From positions 186,001 to 250,000 of the forward strand of contig QCKM01000002.1 in the NCBI GenBank assembly GCA_003215335.1: a stretch of 64,000 bases of DNA, written 5' to 3'. The DNA comes from Prochlorococcus sp. AG-409-P01. GTDB lineage: Bacteria > Cyanobacteriota > Cyanobacteriia > PCC-6307 > Cyanobiaceae. Numbering within the stretch: position 1 is the first letter of the stretch; the number at the start of each line of letters is the position of its first letter. Below, one piece after another: positions 57,902 to 64,000 of this stretch. Position numbers and translations under genes: made by a program. The notes below the pieces were generated by a model. The model was given only the letters and a program-made list of their open reading frames with translations. It was not told where the DNA came from and searched no databases.

Positions 57902-58279
57902 TTACTTAGAAGTGGGGTCGCATCTTGGAGTATTAGGCTTTTCATTAAGCCTCTCAATTTTAGATATATCTAAATCAGCTATATCAAGTCCATAAAGATT
58001 AGCAATTTTTGTCATGGCTAGACCTTCTGCACCAGCCCATGACTCTGCCAAAATAGCCCAAGTTTTTTGACTAAATTCAATACCTAAGTTTTCATTATTG
58101 CTCCTTTGCTCATCAACCTCCATGACTTTCTTTAATCCTGCTGGACTTAGATGACTTTTTATCCTTAAAAAAATAACTTCTAACATTGAGTAGTAGAACT
58201 TTTCCATTGCATTGTTGTAAGCCCATTCAGCATCTTTCTGATCTTTCTTGGCAAGTTCAGATGTGATTTCTTTGCTCAT
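57902..58279 (-). CDS. Hypothetical helical protein (125 aa)
   Basis: MSKEITSELAKKDQKDAEWA, then YYSMLEVIFLRIKSHLSPAG and AWAGAEGLAMTK-like helices. Cytosolic, charged. No domain recognised. It lies 63 bp upstream of the trigger-factor-like gene on the same strand and may share its transcript. Confidence 0.6.
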   Translation of the reverse strand: MSKEITSELAKKDQKDAEWAYNNAMEKFYYSMLEVIFLRIKSHLSPAGLKKVMEVDEQRSNNENLGIEFSQKTWAILAESWAGAEGLAMTKIANLYGLDIADLDISKIERLNEKPNTPRCDPTSK

Positions 58280-58436
58280 TAGTTCTTTGGTTTAGTTGGA
58301 ATTTTGGATGAAGAGCTTAATAGTATTTATCATACTTAGAATGTTGTAAATTAATCTAAGTATGATAAATACCTGGCTTTAAATCAGTGAGAACTGTTTT
58401 ATTTATGTTGAAAGTTTTCTTTGCACAGATATATGA

Positions 58437-58592
58437 CTAAGAGCCTAATGCCTCTATCTTGAATTTCTTGCCAGGTTTCCAGTTACCATATATTTTTTTC
58501 CAAGTCGCAACTGTGTTTCTCCCAATTTCTGATAGGTGCTGACTACCAGTTCGCTCAGGATTTAGATTTGGTGCCTCAAAAGGAAATTTCAA
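58437..58592 (-). CDS. Possible small HTH-like protein or gene remnant (51 aa)
   Basis: TTG start after a stop; contains HLSEIGRNTVATWKKIYGNW and GKKFKIEALGS, resembling a helix-turn-helix. It lies on the same strand downstream of the truncated integrase, possibly as debris of the same element. Confidence 0.4.
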   Translation of the reverse strand: MKFPFEAPNLNPERTGSQHLSEIGRNTVATWKKIYGNWKPGKKFKIEALGS

Positions 58593-58917
58593 GGATCAAT
58601 ACTATAATATGTTTTGTAATCAAAGATAATTAAAAGCAATTATCTCTAGCCTGACCGCAAACTAAATATTTTTTATATTGGTACAAAATACCTCGTTACA
58701 CTTCTTTGATTAGTGAATACATTATGTTTTTCTAAGGGCGAAAAATGATCACTGCCCTCAACTTTTCATTACAAGAGGCACAACTATCGCTTCCGTAATA
58801 ACAAGTACTCATTCAGAATTATATTGGTGCTTAGGATTTCTTTGGTATTACAACTGTTCCCGACCCGTTATTAAGAACCATCCAAACGACTTTTTAGGTT
58901 GTGTGAACAGGAGCTGA
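58593..58917. other. Gene-free stretch after the truncated integrase
   Basis: The catalytic domain of a tyrosine recombinase would be expected here but is not readable in any frame. AT-rich, no RNA seen. Confidence 0.4.
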
Positions 58918-59613
58918 TTATAAAGCTTCACTCTTGTTCCCATTCTCATTCAGTTGATCCATAGTTGCCTTCTCTCCAATGAATTTATTCAGATCTTCTG
59001 GTGGCAGCCAACTTCTATTAGCCCCATTCTTAAAAGCAAAGCGTAGGAATTCCGCTGCGTATTGGATCCGGAGTCGTCGGCTTGCTGAGCCAGGTTCTCC
59101 TCCATGACGTTCGACAAGGGTTTTTAAAACCGAGTAGCCACTAGCCACAGAAGTTTCGCAGGTAAGGATAAGCAATGTGCGTGCAATAGGAGTTCGGTAG
59201 TTTCGGTTCCAAACTCGTGATCCTTTCTTCCCACTACTTGTTTTATGTGATTTAAATTTTCTGGCTAATTGCTCCCAGTCGAGCGCACCATTTAATCCAG
59301 ACCCGTTCTTTTTCTTCACTAGTTCATAGGCTTCAGCTAAACCCTTTCCTTCAGATTTCATTATTAGCGAAATGTCTGTGGAGATTTTCAATATCCATCC
59401 GGCACTTGCTCCTACCCATGGAACAAAATCTGGATTGTTCTTTGCCTTTGGCCCAAGAACAATGCTGGTTCGGGTGCCATCCTCAAAACGAACTGTTAGC
59501 TGAACCTTTTGAACCAGACCTTTCCCTATGCCGCGGACCATCCATCCCTTGCCACATTCCTTTCGAATTTCTTCGCGGAGGGAGGTAATCCATTTCGAAG
59601 GCTTATCGGGCAT
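58918..59613 (-). CDS. Truncated tyrosine recombinase (N-terminal and core-binding part)
   Basis: 231 aa beginning MPDKPSKWITSLREEIRKEC and containing RLRIQYAAEFLRFAFKNGAN and SWLPPEDLNKFIGEKA, the segment that in marine picocyanobacterial integrases leads into the catalytic domain. The protein ends 20 residues later, so the R...HxxR...Y active site is missing. Probably inactive, a relic of a mobile element that built part of this island. Confidence 0.68.
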   Translation of the reverse strand: MPDKPSKWITSLREEIRKECGKGWMVRGIGKGLVQKVQLTVRFEDGTRTSIVLGPKAKNNPDFVPWVGASAGWILKISTDISLIMKSEGKGLAEAYELVKKKNGSGLNGALDWEQLARKFKSHKTSSGKKGSRVWNRNYRTPIARTLLILTCETSVASGYSVLKTLVERHGGEPGSASRRLRIQYAAEFLRFAFKNGANRSWLPPEDLNKFIGEKATMDQLNENGNKSEAL

Positions 59614-59657
59614 TATTTTTTATTGAATACAAGAAAGGAGAAGTGGAAGGTCTTTCA

Positions 59658-59798
59658 TCACCCATCCAACCTGTCTGCATAGTCTCTTAAAACCTCTGCC
59701 ATTTTGTGAGGCGGAATTTCTTGCTGAAATTCCCTACATAAATCAAAGAACTTATCTAGAAATTCCTTCATAGGGTTTGGTCTGTTTGCTTCAGTCAT
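59658..59798 (-). CDS. Small helical protein (46 aa)
   Basis: MTEANRPNPMKEFLDKFFDL, then PPHKMAEVLRDYADRLDG. 44 bp upstream of the truncated integrase. Unrecognised but well-formed. Confidence 0.5.
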   Translation of the reverse strand: MTEANRPNPMKEFLDKFFDLCREFQQEIPPHKMAEVLRDYADRLDG

Positions 59799-59869
59799 TT
59801 AGAGCTTCAATAGTGTGAATAGAGTGTGACGGGGTTTTGCGAATTCCTTGTCATCGCTTTCAGCGACTC

Positions 59870-59970
59870 AAATGTACTTATTCATTGGCCAGTGTTGATT
59901 TCTGTCATATCAAGGGGTTTGGGCGAAGACAGGTGGTTTGAATAAAGTTTGGATAGACCCTCGATATTCT
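59870..59970 (-). repeat. WLMK repeat copy 14, frameshifted
   Basis: On the - strand: CTATCCAAACTTTATTCAAA boxes, arm CCCCTTGATATGACAG, then ATCAACACTGGCCAATGAAT: the micro-ORF is shifted after MTEIN. Right arm CGCTGAAAGCG. Confidence 0.65.
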
Positions 59971-60003
59971 GGCGTGTTTCCATACATAGGTGAAGCGCAC
60001 TTT

Positions 60004-60216
60004 TCATGCGATTCCCAACTTCATTGCTGCTTTAACCCTTCTGACTATTGCGTCATCAATATCGTTGTCGGTTTGCAGGGCTAACCATTCCAAAGCAGAA
60101 ATAATCCAAGCTTTCATTTGTTTCTTGAACACCTTTTTTAGGGTCAAGAACAACATGGGCTTGAATAATAAGAAAAGGAATCCTGTAATACCAGTCATTC
60201 TTTTAATCTCATTCAC
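60004..60216 (-). CDS. Small protein with hydrophobic N-terminus (70 aa)
   Basis: TGFLFLLFKPMLFLTLKKVF, then KAWIISALEWLALQTDNDID and DAIVRRVKAAMKLG. The pattern resembles phage holin-like small proteins, but I cannot confirm it. The overlapping + strand frame is treated as a shadow. Confidence 0.5.
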   Translation of the reverse strand: MNEIKRMTGITGFLFLLFKPMLFLTLKKVFKKQMKAWIISALEWLALQTDNDIDDAIVRRVKAAMKLGIA

Positions 60217-60294
60217 TAAAAAGCTAGCTGTTTTCTTCCCTAGGTACCTATGAGTTCCAGGTCCTTAGTAATGCAAGTTTGAATAGAAAGTTCT

Positions 60295-60410
60295 GATTAG
60301 CTGAGATCGGTTGCTGTCAAATAAAAGGAATTTTTTATTAACCAGTAGCTGATACTAGTTATGTCAAGGGATTTGAGAGAGAGTGATCGGTTTGGTTAAG
60401 GTTTTAGTAA
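60295..60410 (-). repeat. WLMK repeat copy 15, degraded
   Basis: On the - strand: arm AAATCCCTTGACATAAC, core CAGCTACTGGTTAATAAAAA, right arm CGATCTCAGCTAATCAG, box CTATTCAAACTT. No micro-ORF start. Confidence 0.7.
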
Positions 60411-60464
60411 ACCCTTGTTATTTTTTCTGAGGGCTGCATGAACTAATTCCTATTCAGTCCAGAT

Positions 60465-60659
60465 CTACGTATTGAGATCTTGTTGAATCGGCTCTGTCGG
60501 GATTGCCCAAATTTCGTCATTAATATTTTCTCCTAACCATTCCTTGTATTCTTGGAAAAGGCAACGTCGATCAGAAGGTTCTTCTAATGCTTCCATTCTT
60601 GATACAGCATTCTTAACAGCTGCCTTCAAGATCTCTTTTAGTTGTGAATCAGCATCCAT
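60465..60659 (-). CDS. Hypothetical acidic protein (64 aa)
   Basis: MDADSQLKEILKAAVKNAVS, then FQEYKEWLGENINDEIWAIP. Lies between two WLMK repeats as the only gene of its cassette. Unrecognised. Confidence 0.55.
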   Translation of the reverse strand: MDADSQLKEILKAAVKNAVSRMEALEEPSDRRCLFQEYKEWLGENINDEIWAIPTEPIQQDLNT

Positions 60660-60849
60660 TAACAAATGAACTTACCTTCTATTAGATACATAGTTAGGAG
60701 TTTCAATTTTGGAATGGGGACAAATACTCTTTATGTGCAAATAAATACTCTTTAGCTTGCTCTCCATCTAGGAATAGGCCTCTTAGATTGACCACAAAGG
60801 CTATGCGGAATCATAATTTCTCTGGCTTGGAAAAATTGTGGATAAAAAT

Positions 60850-60975
60850 CCCCGACTCGCTGAGGCCGGTTGCTATCACTTAAAGGAAAGTTTTTATTAA
60901 CAAGTGGCTGATATTAGTTATGTCAAGGGATTTGAGTAGAAATCGGCGGTTTTGAGAAAAGTTTGGGTAAATCTT
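60850..60975 (-). repeat. WLMK repeat copy 16, degraded
   Basis: On the - strand: TTTACCCAAACTTTTCTCAA boxes, arm AAATCCCTTGACATAAC, core CAGCCACTTGTTAATAAAAA, right arm GGCCTCAGCGAGTCGG. No micro-ORF. Confidence 0.65.
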
Positions 60976-61147
60976 CGATCTGAGGGTTCTAGTTGCTGCC
61001 ATTCTTCCTCAGGTAATTAACTTTGGAAAGAATCGGATGCTTGCTCGAACAGTTCCAGGAAGTTGCCCATTAAGGCTTGCCAAAGAGGAGAAAAGGCAAA
61101 GCGCAAAGGGTTAAGCCTGAGATAAGCAAAAAAATGAGAAAGATGTT

Positions 61148-61225
61148 TTGGCGCATGATTAGCTCAGGTTTCTATTTTTATAGTCGGCCATGCGCTTCTC
61201 AGTTTTTGCACTGACCAAAAACTGA
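61148..61225 (-). pseudogene. 3' remnant of the secreted-protein family
   Basis: TTTCTATTTTTATAGTCGGC and flanking bases match the 3' end of the gene at 52168 (encoding ...PTIKIEN), same strand; the rest of the gene is missing. Confidence 0.65.
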
Positions 61226-61355
61226 GTTGACAAGGCCACAATCCACCTGTAGAACAGATGTACTATTACAGGCTTATGGCTCCATCTGCTTCCCCGTACG
61301 CGGTTTTTAAGGCTGAGGACTGGATGGGTCCAGCGGCTCCTATTGGACTAGGTCA

Positions 61356-61637
61356 ATGCGTAAGAGTCAGGCCAAAAAAACGTTACCCCAAAAGCGGTTC
61401 AACGATGCCGAGGAGTGGGATTATCTCGAAGATGGAATACTCAAAAAAAACCGTTCAGCTTGCGTTTGCATGACGTGCCAGCACTTCAATTATTGCTGTG
61501 ACAAGCATTGCCGAACTCTTCTTGCCTGCCACATTCAGCAGAAGCTGATACCCCACGGGGAGCACCTGACTTCCAGGTGTCCCCTATGGCAGCAGCGACG
61601 GGAGAAAGAGATTGGATGGTGTCCAGAGGCCGCTTGA
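61356..61637 (+). CDS. Cys-rich hypothetical protein, possible zinc binder (93 aa)
   Basis: KKTLPQKRFNDAEEWDYLED, then CVCMTCQHFNYCCDKHCRTL and LIPHGEHLTSRCPLW, ending WCPEAA. The eight or more cysteines with two histidines suggest metal binding. Preferred over the other + frame because of this ordered pattern. Confidence 0.6.
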   Translation: MRKSQAKKTLPQKRFNDAEEWDYLEDGILKKNRSACVCMTCQHFNYCCDKHCRTLLACHIQQKLIPHGEHLTSRCPLWQQRREKEIGWCPEAA

Positions 61638-61678
61638 TTTCCTTTAGTCCTTTTGAACCTAGGTTCTTGTCTTTATAT

Positions 61679-61852
61679 CTACTGGTCGACTTGAATGATG
61701 TCGTAGTACGGACGGTCTTCGTAGTCAGCATCTGAGCAGCACATGTCTCGGTAGATCTCCTCCAGTAAGTCGTAGGCATCTTCGTAGTTGTCGAATTCTT
61801 GAGATGTGATGTTGTCTTCTTCTCCATCGTGCCTGGTTATGCGATAGGTCAT
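61679..61852 (-). CDS. Small acidic protein (57 aa), intact paralogue of 48208-48387
   Basis: MTYRITRHDGEEDNITSQEF, then EEIYRDMCCSDADYEDRPYY. Starts 13 bp after the upstream small gene. The paralogue at 48208 is broken by a stop codon. Confidence 0.65.
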   Translation of the reverse strand: MTYRITRHDGEEDNITSQEFDNYEDAYDLLEEIYRDMCCSDADYEDRPYYDIIQVDQ

Positions 61853-61865
61853 TTTTTAGTACTTG

Positions 61866-61979
61866 CTATGTCTCCATGTCGACAGGACCGGCATTTTGCT
61901 CGTATTCATAAGTAAGTAGAGAATCCCTATTCTTTTCTTTGATTTCTTCTTGATTGGTGAGTGACTTTGATTTTGCCAT
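61866..61979 (-). CDS. Small acidic protein (37 aa) started by the repeat
   Basis: MAKSKSLTNQEEIKEKNRDS, then LLTYEYEQNAG. Homologue of 51270-51392 and, like it, begins at the end of a WLMK repeat. Confidence 0.6.
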   Translation of the reverse strand: MAKSKSLTNQEEIKEKNRDSLLTYEYEQNAGPVDMET

Positions 61980-61984
61980 TTTCC

Positions 61985-62125
61985 TCATTTCATAAGTTTG
62001 GAAAGAAATTCCTGATTTATTGAGACCGGTTGGTGCCCCTCATTGGGAAGTTTCCATTAGCCAGCAGTTGATTTCGGCCATGTCAAAGTATTTGGGCGGC
62101 AATGGTTGGTTTTAATAAAGTTTGA
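61985..62125 (-). repeat. WLMK repeat copy 17
   Basis: On the - strand: boxes CAAACTTTATTAAAAC, arm AAATACTTTGACATGG, micro-ORF 62040-62081 encoding MAEINCWLMETSQ, right arm GGTCTCAATAAATCAGGAAT, then CTTTCCAAACTTATGAAATG. Confidence 0.8.
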
Positions 62126-62272
62126 AAACCTTAGAAATTTGACCCTTAACCATTTAGATTTTTTTGATTTGATTTTTGACAGTCTGTATACCTGAAAATT
62201 GCAAAAAAAGGGGCCTTGTCTGACCCCTGAGTAAGTCCTTTGTGATCCCCATCACTCAGTGAGTCGAAAGGA

Positions 62273-62566
62273 TTAAGCCTTGACAGCGCATTTTTCAGGT
62301 TCTTCAGCAGAGAGTTCGGTTTTTTTTTCTGCTGGCGCTAGAGCTTTTAGCTCTTCTTGAAGCTCATGCTCTCGTTCATCAATGATTTTGATGCGTGACT
62401 GATAAGTTTCTTCTAGTCTCTTGCGAGAAGCCTCAAGATTGTCGAGCTCCTCTTGCCGCTGCTTACGCTTGATCTCTTCTAGTTGGCTATCAGAGACAAC
62501 ATAAACAGTCTTCATTGGAGAAAAGAATGAATCTGCAAAGAAGGAGTCGAGTAGGGATGTGTACAT
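62273..62566 (-). CDS. Coiled-coil protein, copy 2 of an inverted duplicate (97 aa)
   Basis: Nearly identical to 44235-44528 in reverse: MYTSLLDSFFADSFFSPMKT, then the same VYVVSDSQLEEIKRKQRQEE coil and EEPEKCAVKA end. The 3' hairpin AGTGAT/ATCACT is also conserved. Divergent from a CP12-like gene, as at the other copy. Confidence 0.72.
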   Translation of the reverse strand: MYTSLLDSFFADSFFSPMKTVYVVSDSQLEEIKRKQRQEELDNLEASRKRLEETYQSRIKIIDEREHELQEELKALAPAEKKTELSAEEPEKCAVKA

Positions 62567-62774
62567 GATGATTTGTGCGGGAACTCCATTACTCTGCTTC
62601 AAGTTTTAACAAGAGCTAATGCTGTAAACCGAAGAAATATATACGGTCAATATCACTTAATTCGGTTAGTAACACCTTCATTGGTAATAACCCTTAAGTC
62701 TAAATACTTGCGTAAAAGCTCTATACTTAATTCACGTAAATGTGTTAGAAATAAATCAGCTGAACAGGAGGGTT

Positions 62775-62939
62775 GTGAAACTAAGAACTTCTTTCACTGT
62801 AATTGCAAGCCAATCTCGAGACCTTGACTTTCTGCATGAATGCACTTGCAATCTTCCTAATGAAAAGCTAGGTGAATTCTGGCAACAGGAATGTAAACTT
62901 CACCCCACAAAATCTTCTTGTAAGCTTTATCAAGTGTAA
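62775..62939 (+). CDS. CP12-like miniprotein B (54 aa)
   Basis: GTG start behind AGGAGG; VKLRTSFTVIASQSRDLDFL, then GEFWQQECKLHPTKSSCKLY and QV. Same length as the copy at 43862-44026 and the same C-x3-P-x4-C-x2-Y ending. It abuts the OsmC-family gene. Confidence 0.7.
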   Translation: MKLRTSFTVIASQSRDLDFLHECTCNLPNEKLGEFWQQECKLHPTKSSCKLYQV

Positions 62940-62968
62940 ATAAGATTCTTTGCCGTTATTTAGGAGAT

Positions 62969-63916
62969 TTGCATACAGAAGCTATTCATGTTCATTCTGG
63001 AGAAATACTTAGGACCGATGCACCTCTTGATCATGCAGGCAAAGGAGAGAATTTTGCTCCTACTGATTTATTGGCTACAGCTGTAGGGACTTGTTTCCTT
63101 ACAGTTATGGGAATCAGAGCTGAAGAAAAAGGGTGGAAATTAGATGAGATAGCAGTTCAAATTGATAAGAGGATGACAACTCAGGCTCCTCGCAAGATTG
63201 AATCTTTATCACTTCAAATTAGTATGCCACCTGATTTAGAAGCTAATCAATTAAAGGCCCTTCAAAAGGCTACGAAGGATTGCCCTGTTTTGAGAAGTTT
63301 AAATGATTCACTAAAAATCAAAGTCCACTGGAATCAATCAAAAAAGAAAAAACAGACATCTTTGAATTTTGTCTCTACGAAAGTCTTTCGAGAAACTCCT
63401 CAAGTCAAATTCTTTGATGCAGGAGTAAAGGGCTCTAATGGATCTGATGTGGTTATTCATCATGGGGCTGCAATCTCTCCTCCCAATGACGACGAATTTG
63501 AGCAGTATTACGTTCATTACCATCAGATTGACCATAACTTGGTTTTAGATGGAAGCCGTACTTTTACCTTGCTTAACCCTGAATGGGATGAGCCGCACCA
63601 CGTGATTTACCTCAATCAAAAAATGGGCGCTCTTCAAATACCAATTGGGACTTATCACCAATCTGTTTCGGGGTCAGAGGGCAGCATGGTGTTGAATCAA
63701 GCAGTCAGAGATAGAGATTTTGATCCAAATAAGGAATTTGTCCCTGTCAGTTTGAGAGATAGGGCTGATTTGCGTAAAGCAAAAGCAGCCGATCCAGTGT
63801 TCTGGTTTTGGGATGATGGAAAAATCAGAAGATTGAAATTAGGTCATGCTTCTAGTAGTAAAAAAAATCACGCTTTAATTGCTAATGAACTAGGAATTAT
63901 TTGGAAGGAGACTTAA
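62969..63916 (+). CDS. OsmC-family protein with extra C-terminal domain, start codon apparently lost
   Basis: OsmC domain HTEAIHVHSGEILRTDAPLD, DLLATAVGTCFLTVMGIRAE and ATKDCPVLRSL with both peroxidatic-type cysteines, then a second domain of about 190 aa. The frame is open upstream and still encodes ILCRYLGDL, the family's first strand, but no ATG/GTG precedes it back to a stop; the first usable codon is the TTG at 62969. The island edge seems to have removed the native start. Confidence 0.85.
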   Translation: MHTEAIHVHSGEILRTDAPLDHAGKGENFAPTDLLATAVGTCFLTVMGIRAEEKGWKLDEIAVQIDKRMTTQAPRKIESLSLQISMPPDLEANQLKALQKATKDCPVLRSLNDSLKIKVHWNQSKKKKQTSLNFVSTKVFRETPQVKFFDAGVKGSNGSDVVIHHGAAISPPNDDEFEQYYVHYHQIDHNLVLDGSRTFTLLNPEWDEPHHVIYLNQKMGALQIPIGTYHQSVSGSEGSMVLNQAVRDRDFDPNKEFVPVSLRDRADLRKAKAADPVFWFWDDGKIRRLKLGHASSSKKNHALIANELGIIWKET

Positions 63917-63923
63917 CGTAGTA

Positions 63924-64000
63924 ATGATGGAAAGCATTAATGGTGGATATCTAGCTCTAGCTGTTGTAGGGATTGTTTTTTTGGGCCTTCAGTTTTGGTG
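63924..64000 (+). CDS. Start of a membrane protein, cut by the window edge
   Basis: MMESINGGYLALAVVGIVFL, then GLQFW: a hydrophobic N-terminus eight bases after the OsmC stop. Too short to identify. Confidence 0.5.
   Translation, partial: MMESINGGYLALAVVGIVFLGLQFW

Noticed and set aside
59990-60253. + strand frame of 87 codons
   Set aside because: Antisense to the 60004-60216 frame, with a low-complexity Leu/Ser/Phe translation; the - strand protein has a more natural composition.
61258-61473. + strand frame of 71 codons
   Set aside because: Overlaps the Cys-rich gene at 61356 in another frame and has no pattern of its own.
61486-61827. - strand Thr/Lys-rich frame of 113 codons
   Set aside because: Shadow of the 61679-61852 and 61356-61637 genes; the translation is low complexity.
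32440-62125. CRISPR array or insertion sequence as the explanation of the repeats
   Set aside because: Spacing is irregular (0.1 to 6.6 kb), units are in both orientations, no cas gene is present, and no transposase lies within or beside the repeats.

Overview
The window looks like the chromosome of a marine picocyanobacterium, most likely a low-light Prochlorococcus (or a very close Synechococcus relative). The evidence is gene content: the split cyanobacterial ATP synthase loci, PSRP-3/Ycf65, DUF1818, DUF2811 and DUF3326 proteins, an RpoZ with a marine-picocyanobacterial tail, a nirA/focA nitrite cluster, and very compact gene packing. I could not run a search, so the genus is an inference.

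Left half, about 1-32,400, is conserved core. It holds the 5' part of ftsW, a methyltransferase, and the F0/alpha/gamma ATP synthase operon (atp1-a-c-b'-b-delta-alpha-gamma). Next comes a reverse-strand run of ald, nadE, nadD, a GTPase and a CBS-domain membrane protein, then pepP, a HAD phosphatase, PSRP-3 and a transaldolase-like protein. The beta/epsilon ATP synthase operon diverges from groES-groEL across a CIRCE operator. Then follow a serine-recombinase homologue that has lost its catalytic residues, secG, gpmI, pyrR, an Hsp70-like protein, rpoZ and cyanobacterial DUF genes.

Right half, about 32,400-62,950, is a genomic island of an unusual kind. It begins at the 5' end of an EVE-domain gene and ends at an OsmC-family gene that lacks a normal start codon. 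The island is a string of small cassettes: secreted Cys-containing proteins, a membrane hydroxylase, the nitrite assimilation module (nirA, focA, a HEAT protein), a 2OG-Fe oxygenase, CP12-like miniproteins, a CobW-like plus two degenerate phosphoesterases, a cupin, and a stop/start-overlapping operon of tiny membrane proteins behind a DnaB-like helicase core. There is also a truncated tyrosine recombinase.

The cassettes are separated by at least fifteen copies of one dispersed repeat of roughly 100-150 bp. Each repeat is an imperfect palindrome around a core matching the first codons of the EVE gene (encoding ...YWLMK...). It often has tandem 11-bp boxes beside it (for example GTTTGAGTAAA twice) and often supplies a 13-21 codon micro-ORF. 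The outer arms come in two types found on both sides in inverted form, so the core looks like a recombination point. Several cassettes exist twice, as inverted, truncated or pseudogene copies, and the nitrite module is flanked by direct repeats of about 190 bp. This repeat-and-cassette system is the strongest candidate here for something undescribed.
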